DNA from: Bolinopsis microptera
Lineage: Eukaryota; Ctenophora; Tentaculata; Lobata; Bolinopsidae
NCBI RefSeq assembly: GCF_026151205.1
Contig: NC_087083.1
Coordinates: forward strand, 14,936,280-14,996,279
Reading direction: 5' to 3'
Length of the DNA stretch: 60,000 nucleotides
Shown: one piece after another, positions 1 to 13,700 of the stretch
Layout: every line of letters starts with the position of its first letter
Position numbering within the stretch: the first letter of the stretch is position 1
Notes under the pieces: generated by a model
The model's input: the letters and a program-made list of their open reading frames with translations, nothing else
Told to the model about the DNA's origin: nothing
The model's database searches: none
Position numbers and translations under genes: made by a program

Positions 1-3000
1 ACAGGTACTAACTATTTAAACCCCTAAACCTGTTCCAGATACCCCGAAACATAAATCCCCTACAGGGGTAAAGATTTTCGATCTTGATTTTACCTGGATT
101 TCAGCTATTTTGGGATGGGCGTTGCCCCTGGGAGTGGCCTGAGTGGGTTGGGAGGTCAAAACTTGATTTTTCTGATGGTTTAGGACAGGTACTAACTATT
201 TAAACCCCTAAACCTGTTCCAAATACCCCGGAACATAAATCCCCTACAGGGGTAAAGATTTTCGATCTTGATTTTACCTGGATTTCAGCTATTTTGGGAT
301 GGGCGTGGCCCCTGGGAGTGGCCTGAGTGGGTTGGGAGGTCAAAACTTGATTTTTCTGATGGTTTGGGACAGGTACTAACTATTTAAACCCCTAAACCTG
401 TTCCAAATACCCCGGAACATAAATCCCCTACAGGGGTAAAGATTTTCGATCTTGATTTTACCTGGATTTCAGCTATTTTGGGATGGGCGTGGCCCCTGGG
501 AGTGGCCTGAATGGGTTGGGAGGTCAAAACTTGATTTTTCTGATGGTTTGGGACAGGTACTAACTATTTAAACCCCTAAACCTGTTCCAGATACCCCGAA
601 ACATAAATCCCCTACAGGGGTAAAGATTTTCGATCTTGATTTTACCTGGATTTCAGCTATTTTGGGATGGGCGTTGCCCCTGGGAGTGGCCTGAGTGGGT
701 TGGGAGGTCAAAACTTGATTTTTCTGATGGTTTAGGACAGATACTAACTATTTAAACCCCTAAACCTGTTCCAAATACCCCGGAACATAAATCCCCTACA
801 GGGGTAAAGATTTTCGATCTTGATTTTACCTGGATTTCAGCTATTTTGGGATGGGCGTGGCCCCTGGGAGTGGCCTGAGTGGGTTGGGAGGTCAAAACTT
901 GATTTTTCTGATGGTTTGGGACAGGTACTAACTATTTAAACCCCTAAACCTGTTCCAAATACCCCGGAACATAAATCCCCTACAGGGGTAAAGATTTTCG
1001 ATCTTGATTTTACCTGGATTTCAGCTATTTTGGGATGGGCGTGGCCCCTGGGAGTGGCCTGAGTGGGTTGGGAGGTCAAAACTTAATTTTTCTGATGGTT
1101 TGGGACAGGTACTAACTATTTAAACCCCTAAACCTGCTCCAAATACCCCGGAACATAAATCCCCTACAGGGGTAAAGATTTTCGATCTTGATTTTACCTG
1201 GATTTCAGCTATTTTGGGATGGGCGTGGCCCCTGGGAGTGGCCTGAGTGGGTTGGGAGGTCAAAACTTGATTTTTCTGATGGTTTGGGACAGGTACTAAC
1301 TATTTAAACCCCTAAACCTGTTCCAAATACCCCGGAACTCCGGAACATAAATCCCCTACAGGGGTAAAGATTTTCGATCTTGATTTTACCTGGATTTCAG
1401 CTATTTTGGGATGGGCGTGGCCCCTGGGAGTGGCCTGAGTGGGTTGGGAGGTCAAAACTTGATTTTTCTGATGGTTTGGGACAGGTACTAACTATTTAAA
1501 CCCCTAAACCTGTTCCAAATACCCCGGAACATAAATCCCCTACAGGGGTAAAGATTTTCGATCTTGATTTTACCTGGATTTCAGCTATTTTGGGATGGGC
1601 GTGGCCCCTGGGAGTGGCCTGAGTGGGTTGGGAGGTCAAAACTTAATTTTTCTGATGGTTTGGGACAGGTACTAACTATTTAAACCCCTAAACCTGCTCC
1701 AAATACCCCGGAACATAAATCCCCTACAGGGGTAAAGATTTTCGATCTTGATTTTACCTGGATTTCAGCTATTTTGGGATGGGCGTGGCCCCTGGGAGTG
1801 GCCTGAGTGGGTTGGGAGGTCAAAACTTGATTTTTCTGATGGTTTGGGACAGGTACTAACTATTTAAACCCCTAAACCTGTTCCAAATACCCCGGAACAT
1901 AAATCCCCTACAGGGGTAAAGATTTTCGATCTTGATTTTACCTGGATTTCAGCTATTTTGGGATGGGCGTGGCCCCTGGGAGTGGCCTGAGTGGGTTGGG
2001 AGGTCAAAACTTGATTTTTCTGATGGTTTGGGACAGGTACTAACTATTTAAACCCCTAAACCTGTTCCAAATACCCCGGAACATAAATCCCCTACAGGGG
2101 TAAAGATTTTCGATCTTGATTTTACCTGGATTTCAGCTATTTTGGGATGGGCGTGGCCCCTGGGAGTGGCCTGAGTGGGTTGGGAGGTCAAAACTTGATT
2201 TTTCTGATGGTTTGGGACAGGTACTAACTATTTAAACCCCTAAACCTGTTCCAGATACCCCGAAACATAAATCCCCTACAGGGGTAAAGATTTTCGATCT
2301 TGATTTTACCTGGATTTCAGCTATTTTGGGATGGGCGTTGCCCCTGGGAGTGGCCTGAGTGGGTTGGGAGGTCAAAACTTGATTTTTCTGATGGTTTAGG
2401 ACAGATACTAACTATTTAAACCCCTAAACCTGCTCCAAATACCCCGGAACATAAATCCCCTACAGGGGTAAAGATTTTCGATCTTGATTTTACCTGGATT
2501 TCAGCTATTTTGGGATGGGCGTGGCCCCTGGGAGTGGCCTGAGTGGGTTGGGAGGTCAAAACTTGATTTTTCTGATGGTTTGGGACAGGTACTAACTATT
2601 TAAACCCCTAAACCTGTTCCAAATACCCCGGAACTCCGGAACATAAATCCCCTACAGGGGTAAAGATTTTCGATCTTGATTTTACCTGGATTTCAGCTAT
2701 TTTGGGATGGGCGTGGCCCCTGGGAGTGGCCTGAGTGGGTTGGGAGGTCAAAACTTGATTTTTCTGATGGTTTGGGACAGGTACTAACTATTTAAACCCC
2801 TAAACCTGTTCCAAATACCCCGGAACATAAATCCCCTACAGGGGTAAAGATTTTCGATCTTGATTTTACCTGGATTTCAGCTATTTTGGGATGGGCGTGG
2901 CCCCTGGGAGTGGCCTGAGTGGGTTGGGAGGTCAAAACTTAATTTTTCTGATGGTTTGGGACAGGTACTAACTATTTAAACCCCTAAACCTGCTCCAAAT

Positions 3001-4494
3001 ACCCCGGAACATAAATCCCCTACAGGGGTAAAGATTTTCGATCTTGATTTTACCTGGATTTCAGCTATTTTGGGATGGGCGTGGCCCCTGGGAGTGGCCT
3101 GAGTGGGTTGGGAGGTCAAAACTTGATTTTTCTGATGGTTTGGGACAGGTACTAACTATTTAAACCCCTAAACCTGTTCCAAATACCCCGGAACATAAAT
3201 CCCCTACAGGGGTAAAGATTTTCGATCTTGATTTTACCTGGATTTCAGCTATTTTGGGATGGGCGTGGCCCCTGGGAGTGGCCTGAGTGGGTTGGGAGGT
3301 CAAAACTTGATTTTTCTGATGGTTTGGGACAGGTACTAACTATTTAAACCCCTAAACCTGTTCCAAATACCCCGGAACATAAATCCCCTACAGGGGTAAA
3401 GATTTTCGATCTTGATTTTACCTGGATTTCAGCTATTTTGGGATGGGCGTGGCCCCTGGGAGTGGCCTGAGTGGGTTGGGAGGTCAAAACTTAATTTTTC
3501 TGATGGTTTGGGACAGGTACTAACTATTTAAACCCCTAAACCTGCTCCAAATACCCCGGAACATAAATCCCCTACAGGGGTAAAGATTTTCGATCTTGAT
3601 TTTACCTGGATTTCAGCTATTTTGGGATGGGCGTGGCCCCTGGGAGTGGCCTGAGTGGGTTGGGAGGTCAAAACTTGATTTTTCTGATGGTTTGGGACAG
3701 GTACTAACTATTTAAACCCCTAAACCTGTTCCAAATACCCCGGAACATAAATCCCCTACAGGGGTAAAGATTTTCGATCTTGATTTTACCTGGATTTCAG
3801 CTATTTTGGGATGGGCGTGGCCCCTGGGAGTGGCCTGAGTGGGTTGGGAGGTCAAAACTTGATTTTTCTGATGGTTTGGGACAGGTACTAACTATTTAAA
3901 CCCCTAAACCTGTTCCAAATACCCCGGAACATAAATCCCCTACAGGGGTAAAGATTTTCGATCTTGATTTTACCTGGATTTCAGCTATTTTGGGATGGGC
4001 GTGGCCCCTGGGAGTGGCCTGAGTGGGTTGGGAGGTCAAAACTTAATTTTTCTGATGGTTTGGGACAGGTACTAACTATTTAAACCCCTAAACCTGCTCC
4101 AAATACCCCGGAACATAAATCCCCTACAGGGGTAAAGATTTTCGATCTTGATTTTACCTGGATTTCAGCTATTTTGGGATGGGCGTGGCCCCTGGGAGTG
4201 GCCTGAGTGGGTTGGGAGGTCAAAACTTGATTTTTCTGATGGTTTGGGACAGGTACTAACTATTTAAACCCCTAAACCTGTTCCAAATACCCCGGAACAT
4301 AAATCCCCTACAGGGGTAAAGATTTTCGATCTTGATTTTACCTGGATTTCAGCTATTTTGGGATGGGCGTGGCCCCTGGGAGTGGCCTGAGTGGGTTGGG
4401 AGGTCAAAACTTGATTTTTCTGATGGTTTGGGACAGGTACTAACTATTTAAACCCCTAAACCTGTTCCAAATACCCCGGAACATAAATCCCCTA
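1..4494. repeat. 184-bp satellite array, about 24 copies
   Basis: Head-to-tail copies of a 184-bp unit; the landmark ACAGGTACTAAC recurs at 1, 185, 369 and 553. Copies are nearly identical. Some carry an 8-bp insertion (CTCCGGAA, near 1334 and 2630). Others share linked variants (AACTTAATTT followed in the next copy by CCTGCTCC). Each unit holds a short stem, CCCC-TACA-GGGG. The array runs off the left edge and ends abruptly near 4494. If the BACE-like gene continues leftward, this array lies inside one of its introns. No gene is seen within it. Confidence 0.97.
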
Positions 4495-4769
4495 CAAGCG
4501 TCAAATCCCATACAAATCCCCTACAAAAATCAAGGAAACGTGCTCTCTATGACATTCATCCAGGGGGTGTTTTCTTGGTTTATTGTGGCACTGCCCCGTC
4601 TTGAAATTTGCATATCATTTAAAACTAACACGCAGCATGATCAGTCTAAACTCTTACTTTATATAGATTCTAGCGCATTGCAGATATTTAGGTCTTTTCA
4701 ACATTTTATAATTGTAATATGTAACAGCAATAAATTAAGCTTTAATAACAGCACTTTTAAGATCCTTAC

Positions 4770-7700
4770 CTCAAAGCACTCCTCAACAATTGCAGTTCCG
4801 TTAACAGTGAGATCAGTTAGTTCTATTTGATAATACCACTCCTTAACCAGATCTGTGTACTGGTAACTTTCATCTGCTGTAGCATTTAATTCCTGAAATT
4901 ATTTGTATTTGTATCATATATTGCATGAATTAAACGAAATCAAAGATATATCTGCATGCAACAGATGTTGGGAAAATCTGTTTCAAGGGTACAGTTTACC
5001 ACATTAAGGTATTTTTATGAATCATTTTTGTCTGTAAGATCCTGTTTTATAATAATAATAATGTATCAGATGCTATCTTAGAGTAGGTGTTCTCCTGCAC
5101 ATTTTCAGTATCGATATGGTGAAAATACTTAGCAAGCTGCAATCTGCAATCTGAGGGTCATCGCAGCCTTTACAGTAGACTATAAGGTCATCATTTTCCT
5201 ATATTTAATGCTACAGAACCTATATTTAATGCTACAGAACGATAGTTTTAAACTGTTTTCACAACTACAATACATACAAAAATGTATGGAGGATGTACCT
5301 AGTATGTACCTAGTATGTACCTATAGTATGTACCTAGTATGTACCTATAGTATGTACCTAGTATGTACCTTACCATTCTGACCTATGGAAGTGAGATGTG
5401 GGGCACGACTCAAGTGCAGACAAGAAGATTGGAGTCTTTCCATCAGTGCTGCTTACGCGGAATCCTGGGGGTGGGGTGGTTCCATCGAGTAAGAAATGAA
5501 GATGTTTTAAGAAGGGCTTCAATAACTGCTCTTACTGACATAATAGCAACAAAACGGCTACGTTGGTTTGGACATGTCAGTAGAATGCCTGAAGATCGGT
5601 TACCTAACTATCTACTTGAATGGAAACCCAAGCATGGGAAACGATCAAGAGGCAGGCCTAGGAAGAGCTTAAATGATGTATTTATTGAAGATGCTGAGCA
5701 GAGATTGGATCGTAATGGACTCACGATTGATTGTATGAGAAGATTGGCTGCAGATCGAAAAGGATGGAGAAATATTACCCGCCGAAGTTGTATAATACAA
5801 AGTAATGACGCAGATGACGCAGACTAATCCTTTTGGATGGAGATCTCGCCATGTAACATGTAATGTAGTATGTACCTATAGTATGTACCTATAGTACTTA
5901 CCTTTAAAGGATATATGATCAGTTATGTTTTATAATTCTCATGGTTCATTATCATATTATAATCATTCTCATTGCATTATTTATGTCATCACTTCAAGAA
6001 CAGGATAAAACTAAGGAATCAATTTTCCCTTTTAGAGTAGATATTCGTTGGATGTCTCTCGCCACATCTTAAAATAATTAGGAAATTTTGCCAGAAACAG
6101 CCCTGGAAAAATAACTGCTAATACGTGATGATTTTTGATAAAGATTTGATTTGAAACTTTTATGTAAATAGTACATTTACAATACAACAATGGAATAAAA
6201 GAAAGAAACAACATCATGAAGCATGACGTACTAAGGTAAAAAGTTTAACAGTAAGAAAAGTACAACAATTACTAACGAGTAACCCGTCAAGTTTTGTAGT
6301 ATTCTGGTCTCTTCGTCCACATAGCTCAATACTGAACACTTGGCTCACTGCACCTTTTGCAGACAGACTGTCTAGTACGGTATCAGCTGTACTCGGATCA
6401 GGCTGAAATATAGTCACGTGATATTATAGGGAGCAGGTTGAAATATAGTCACGTGATTTTATAGGGAGCAGGTTGAAATGGTCACGTGATATTAAAGGGA
6501 GCAGGTTGAAATATAGTCACGTGATATTATAGGAGCAGGTTGAAATGGTCACGTGATATTATAGGGAGCAGGTTGAAATGGTCACGTGATATTATGGGGA
6601 GCAGGTTGAAATGGTCACATGATATTATAGGAGCAGGTTGAAATGGTCACGTGATATTATAGGGAGCAGGCTGAAATATAGTCACGTGATATTATAGGAG
6701 CAGGTTGAAATGGTCACGTGATATTATAGGGAGCAGGTTGAAATGGTCACGTGATTTTATGGGGAGCAGGTTGAAATGGTCACGTGATATTATGGGGAGT
6801 AGGTTGAAATAGTCACGTGATATTATGGGGAGTAGGTTGAAATGGTCACGTGATATTATAGGGAGCAGGTTGAAATGGTCACGTGATATTATGGGGAGCA
6901 GGTTGAAATGGTCACATGATATTATAGGAGCAGGTTGAAATGGTCACGTGATATTATAAGGAGCAGGTTGAAATGGTCACGTGATATTATGGGGAGTAGG
7001 TTGAAATGGTCACATGATATTATAGGGAGCAGGTTGAAATGGTCACGTGATATTATAGGGAGCAGGTTGAAATGGTCACGTGATATTAAAGGGAGCAGGT
7101 TGAAATGGTCACATGATATTATAGGGAGCAGGTTGAAATGGTCACGTGATATTAAAGGGAGCAGGTTGAAATGGTCACGTGATATTAAAGGGAGCAGGTT
7201 GAAATGTCAAATGATATTATAGGGAGCAGGTTGAAATGGTCACGTGATATTAAAGGGAGCAGGTTGAAATGGTCACGTGATATTATAGGGAGCAGGTTGA
7301 AATATAGTCACGTGATATTAAAGGGGAGCAGGTTGAAATGGTCACGTGTTTTTAAAGGGAGCAGGTTGAAATGGTCACGTGATATTATAGGGAGCAGGTT
7401 GAAATGGTCACGTGATATTATAGGGAGCAGGTTGAAATGGTCACATGATTTTATAGGGAGCAGGCTGAAATATAGTCACGTGATTTTATAAGGAGCAGGT
7501 TGAAATGGTCACGTGATATTATAGGGAGCAGGCTGAAATATAGTCACGTGATATTATAGGGAGCAGGCTGAAATGGTCACGTGATTTTAAAGGGAGCAGG
7601 TTGAATGATGAAGGTAGTCGTGTTGGTCGCCATTACTTACTAGCAACATAATTTCCAATATGTGAGTTCTGGACAGTGCGGACAGTTGAACGAATGATTC

Positions 7701-10700
7701 ACAGAAACACAGCAGAACAAAGTAATGACATGTTATTCGTTGTTAGAGGTAAATTAGGTGTTAACCAGCCTAGCCTATGATGTGTCCGTGAAATAGGTTT
7801 ATACTGCAACTGTATAGGTTACTGTGAACGAGCACAGTAACCATGTACTAACAAGGTCCCCATACGTCCGCATGTAACGTGTGTTTGAATTATTCAAATA
7901 CCCTGAGTGTCGAACAATACTGTCAACCCCTCGTTACCACATTTGGCTGGATAACAAGTATGCCGTGGCCTGGTAACTGGGCCTGTTTAAGTGGTTTACG
8001 GTGTAATTTAGGGGTAACAGTAATGTGTAATTTAGGGGTAACACTTAACAGGGTCGGGACACACAGTGTGTTCTTCAGTGAAGCAATGGGAAAATGGCTA
8101 AAAGGTATTGTGTAGATTGCGGGAAGTGGCCGGTGGTGGTATAAGATGTAGGAGTTATAAGGTATAAGTTACCTATAAGGTACCACCTATAAGGTACCAC
8201 CTATAAGGTACCACCTATAAGGTACCACCTATAAGGTACTTATAAGGTATTTATACCTAGTAAACGGTACCTGCATGAGTCTTTTGTAGCCGAGACCCAG
8301 AATTCCCTGCCATAATGTAGGCGAAACAAAGAAGTTTGAGGAAGATGTTATCAGAGCGACATCGACAATGCCACTACCACCTGAGATAATGGGAGGTTAG
8401 TTAGAGGTAATTTAGAGGTGAGTTAGAGGTTAATTTTAGGTCCAAAGTTAGAGGTAAGTTAGAGGTAAGTTAGAGGTAAGTTAGAGGTAAGTTAGAGATA
8501 AGTTAGAGGTAAGTTAGAGGTAAGTTAGAAGTTAGTTAGAGGTAAGTTAGAGGTTAGTTAGAGGTAAGTTAGAGGTAAGTTAGAGGTAAGTTAGAGGTTA
8601 GTTAGAGGTAAGTTAGAGGTTAGTTAGAGGTAAGTTAGAGGTAAGTTAGAGGTAAGTTAGAGGTTAGTTAGAGGTAATTTAGAGATAAGTTAGAGGTAAT
8701 TTAGAGGTAAGTTATAGGTTAATTTTAGGTCCAAAGTTAGAGGTAAGTTAGAGGTAATTTAGAGATAAGTTAGAGGTAAGTTAGAGGTGAGTTAGAGGTT
8801 AGTTAGAGGTTAAAAGTAAGAGGTAAGTTAGAGGTAAGTTAGAGGTAAGTTAGAGGTAAGTTAGAGATAAGTTAGAGGTAAGTTAGAGATAAGTTAGAGG
8901 TAAGTTAGAGGTTAGTTAGAGGTAAGTTAGAGGTAAGTTAGAGGTTAGTTAGAGGTAAGTAAGAGGTAAGTTAGAGATAAGTTAGAGGTTAGTTAGAGGT
9001 AAGTTAGAGGTTAGTTAGAGGTAAGTAAGAGGTAAGTTAGAGGTAAGTTAGAGGTTAGTTAGAGGCAATTTAGAGATAAGTTAGAGGTAAGTTAGAGGTA
9101 AGTTAGAGGTGAGTTAGAGGTTAGTTAGAGGTTAAAAGTAAGATGTAAGTTAGAGGTAAGTTAGAGGTAAGTTAGAGGTAAGTTAGAGATAAGTTAGAGG
9201 TAAGTTAGAGGTTAGTTAGAGGTAAGTTAGAGGTTAGTTAGAGGTAAGTTAGAGGTAAGTTAGAGGTAAGTTAGAGTTTAGTTAGAGGTAATTTAGAGAT
9301 AAGTTAGAGGTAATTTAGAGGTAAGTTATAGGTTAATTTTAGGTAAGTTAGAGGTAAGTTAGAGGTAAGTTAGAGGTAAGTTAGAGGTAAGTTAGAGGTA
9401 AGTTAGAGGTAAGTTAGAGGTAAGTTAGAGGTAAGTTAGAGGTAAGTTAGAGGTAAGTTAGAGGTTAGTTAGAGGTAATTTAGAGATAAGTTAGAGGTAA
9501 TTTAGAGGTAATTTAGGGATAAGTTAGAGGTAAGTTAGAGGTAAGTTAGAGGTAAGTTAGAGATAAGTTAGAGGTAAGCTAGAGATAAGTTAGAGGTAAG
9601 TTAGAGGTAATTTAGAGGTAAGTTAGAGGTAATTTAGAGGTTTAAAGTTAGAGATAAGTTAGAGGTTAAGTTAGAGGTAATTTAGAGGTAAGTTAGAGAT
9701 AAGTTAGAGGTGAGTTAGAGGTAAGTTAGAGGTAAGTTAGAGATAAGTTAGAGTTATTAATTGGGATATAGTAAAGTTAATCGGACTAATCAGAAGAATA
9801 TAAGAATATATCGTTTTTAAGATAATGAATACTGCAAGTCGTAAACAGTACAATGTATTGCATATTGCATATTATATATATACCGCGATGAAGCTAAATT
9901 AGTTTAACGCTTATATACATGTATAAAAGCTGAAAGTAATAGTAATCGTTAGTTGATATCTAGATCCTTTCTAATTTGCTGTCACAATGTAACGTTGTGT
10001 CACAACACATACATTTATATTATGATGAATCATCAAATCGGGGTTTGCAGTAAATCGAGGTTTTTTGTTTACATTGCATTGTGTATGTTAAGCCCTATTT
10101 GGGGGAAGGAGATGGCTGCGGTAAATCGGGGTTTGCGGTAAATCGGGGTTTTACTATACAAATTGAAATACTCACAGGTTTCACAGAACATAAAGATATC
10201 ACTAGCGAAGTATCCCTGCCAAGTGCCATTAAAGTACTGAACTTTTATACTTTTATCAGGACTTCCTTTGAATGAAGTAGATCTGAAATATTGGAAAATA
10301 AGCTATTAAAATTATGAGAGCTGTCATGTGAATAATTTCAGTTTCAAGAGCCACCCATAAAACAATTGGAGATGATGCAGATGGGCGATGTTTTACTGTA
10401 TTTAGAAACTCGATATGTAAGCATCCATCTCGATAAGTAAATATTAATCGGCGCGGCGTCGTTGTGTACCCCTGAAACCTCCCACTTCCTCCTTAATTTC
10501 ACCTACAACTGGTTACTGGCGCCACTGGTTACTGGCGCCACTGTCAGCGCTATTAACATCATGATTATACATTGCATCTTAGTGTGGCAATAAATGCAAT
10601 CATTACAATAATCAGACGGCTGTACTTATTCATGGTTAAACTCATGCGATAAGAATTTCATTTGTCATGTTAGATCATTGATTTTCCGATTATCATGGGA

Positions 10701-13700
10701 TTCAAATTAGCACCACTTGTTAAATTTAGAGTTCTGTGTTACACATTTGCATTACCAGTATAATTAATATCAAAGTAAGATAATTATATCAGAATAATTT
10801 ACGGGTTATCTACGCATGTAGCTCCAAATCATTACGGAATAAGAATGGAATTAGGGAGGTCTGATTTAAGACACTCATTATTTATTCATTATTCATTATT
10901 CATTATACCTGTTCATTATTCATTAATACCACACTGCGAATAATAGAATTTCAATAATGTTAAACGGCTATAATGGCAGACGCATATATACAGATCTTTG
11001 ATATTGATCTTTAAATTTCACTAGCAGCATGGATATCAAGGATAATATATAAACCTTATTCAGATCTGACATTTAGGAATCATGATAATTTAAAAAGAAC
11101 CTGCCTGTTAAAGTAATAAGTCGCCTCTATTTAATTTGTTAGCTAAATTTTCACTCGCAGGTCATCTGTTCTCACAAAATCAAGCTAGGGGACGTCGAAA
11201 ATTGTATCAAATATCTTTATAAAGGAGCAAGGTAGGAAAACGTTCCGTATCTTGCAGCCATATTATTATATAATATATTCTATTCGAAACCAAAACTCAT
11301 ATTCGAAACTAATACATATGTAGTCAAAAAACGAACTTTTTCTATTTTCTATTAATCTGAGTCTACATGAGTTACTTGTTCACATTGGAGTTAAGTTTTA
11401 CTTTAGTTTTAAACATTCATAATATTCTACCTGTACTTACCATAAGTAACAGGTAATTAATACTACATATATATATGTAAAAAAGAATACCTATATTACT
11501 TACTTTATGTTACTGTATGTCACTGTATTACTTACACACCTCATCTAGTGGTACTCACAAAAGAAACAGATGTAAGCTGTACAGCTGTTAACCTGTTAAC
11601 CTCACATACACTGATATACAAATTAGTACGGTATATATTACATATATTATATTACTATATTATATAGTATTGTAGTATAGTATTTATTATGGTACTGTAT
11701 ATATTAGCGACAAGAGAAACGCCAATGTCGCGTCGGACGTGAGGACTCCTCAAACTACATTAAATATATTCCTTAGCTGGAACGTCCTCAATAAATGTAC
11801 TTAATAGTAGTTGTGAAAATAGTTTAATGGTATTGAATGTTGAATATACATCATACATGTTGGGGACTATTACACGTTATTTCGAGGTAACATGCAGTAA
11901 CGCGATAACTTCTCTCTGTTTCTCTCCTTGTTACCATAACAACACGAGATGTTGGACACTTAGAACAGCTGCTGACTGATTGTACCACGTGATTGTACCA
12001 TTATGCCTGATTGTTAAATTTAAGGCGCCCAAAACGGAGAATATATCGTTATATCGGTCGGATTTTAAAAAGACATCTCATGTGTCTTTTAAGTTGAATA
12101 ACTGAATTAGTCCCAACCCTATGGACAATTTTTCTTTTATGAAGTTTCTATTTTATAATGGTCCTTTCCTTACAATAACCACTGCACGGTACGTATAATT
12201 ACTCTCACATCGCCACCTTCATCTAACAAGAGTTCACTTGACGTACGCTCTTTTTAAGCTGGGAAGATCCTATGCTTCATTTACACAGGAATATCTAGGG
12301 ACTACGGGTGGAAGATGAATAATTGATATTCCAACAGCATCTTGTTCCCTGCATTGTGCTGATTCCGGGAAGCATTTTGTTTACGCTCTCATCATTCTGT
12401 AGGATGAGATATCGTTCATTTAAAATTGGGTAATTATAGGCCTGTCAAGGATTTCAGCCTAATTAAGAGCTGATCAATTGCAGCTAGTTGTGCCATATAA
12501 GGGATAACTGAGGTCACGTGACATTCAGTCCTATCACGTGACCGCTAATCCTATCACGTGACCTTGATTCGTAAAGCCTCGGGCACGTGATCACATTCGT
12601 AACGTGTCGTATGCCGACTAGGAGATTTTGTGACGTCACCAGAGCTGAAGCTACTTGATCAGACCTTATATGGAATAATATCGTGTATCGGGTGTAATTG
12701 GACCCAATTAGAGCAGCTGAGCGCTCAATTATAGCAGCATCTGGTACCACCTTCTGAAACCCAGCAGACAGCTGGCCCAGAGAATCGAAATTAGAAGGAT
12801 TTTTTATTGATGGAAATCGAAGCGGAAACCTTGTAACCCTATGTTTTCGATGACGCCGAACAAGATTAAACAGGTTATAATTGTCCTACTCTCGTGTAAA
12901 TTGCTCTAAAACGTGATTGAAATTGTAATGATGCTATCAATTGTAATACAGTTTTTACATTAAGCTGAGCGGCGTAACGGCTGGCATTCCTGGGCCGCAC
13001 TCATCCCAGATTGTCATTCCGCCGCAGCTTCAATTTATCTGGATATTACAGCCTGGGGTCCCCAGGTAACGACTGGAACCACTATATCTGCCTAATCTCA
13101 GTTATTGTCAATAACGAAGCCTGTGATCCGCACATCAGTCATTGAATGGGCTTGAATTGAACGTCGTGTTATTACTATAAAAAATATCATAGTATCGGGT
13201 AAATTTTTTCAAAATGCACTTGAATGTCATCAATTTGATTAAGTTATCATAAGTTGAATAGCTGGTGCATTTACAGTGCTACGTTTTCAATTATTCTACG
13301 AACACTTGGAATTAAAATCTATTTATATATATATTGCATTGTTTAATACTTATAATCAAGATTGCTAAGTTCAGTGTGTGGACGAAGTATAGCGATGGAA
13401 TCACTAACATATTTATGACTGTTTGATATTTCTTTGCTGCAGTCTGCATATCATCCAGAGAAAGCTAATTTTAAAGAAGTAGTCTCGAAATTTTCGGGAA
13501 TAAACTCAATATTGTGAAACATCATACAAAATATTATATAACGAGTGTTCTCTTTTAATAAATCATTTCATTAGTTTTTTGAACTTCCTCTGTTTTCCTG
13601 GATTTTGTTGCCTCTCCTCAGAGACAACAATGTGGTGTCCTGCTTTCATGTCTTTGTTAGCACACTTCAGCTTTGATTCTGTCATCAGTGCCACCGCTCT

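Noticed and set aside
6935-7491. KWSRDIIGSRL-repeat proteins
   Set aside because: Translation of the 33-bp minisatellite.
12514-12750. 78-codon frame present identically in both transposon arms (12514-12750 minus and 20728-20964 plus)
   Set aside because: Identity follows from the inverted repeat; it contains the CACGTGAC subterminal repeats and has no protein features.
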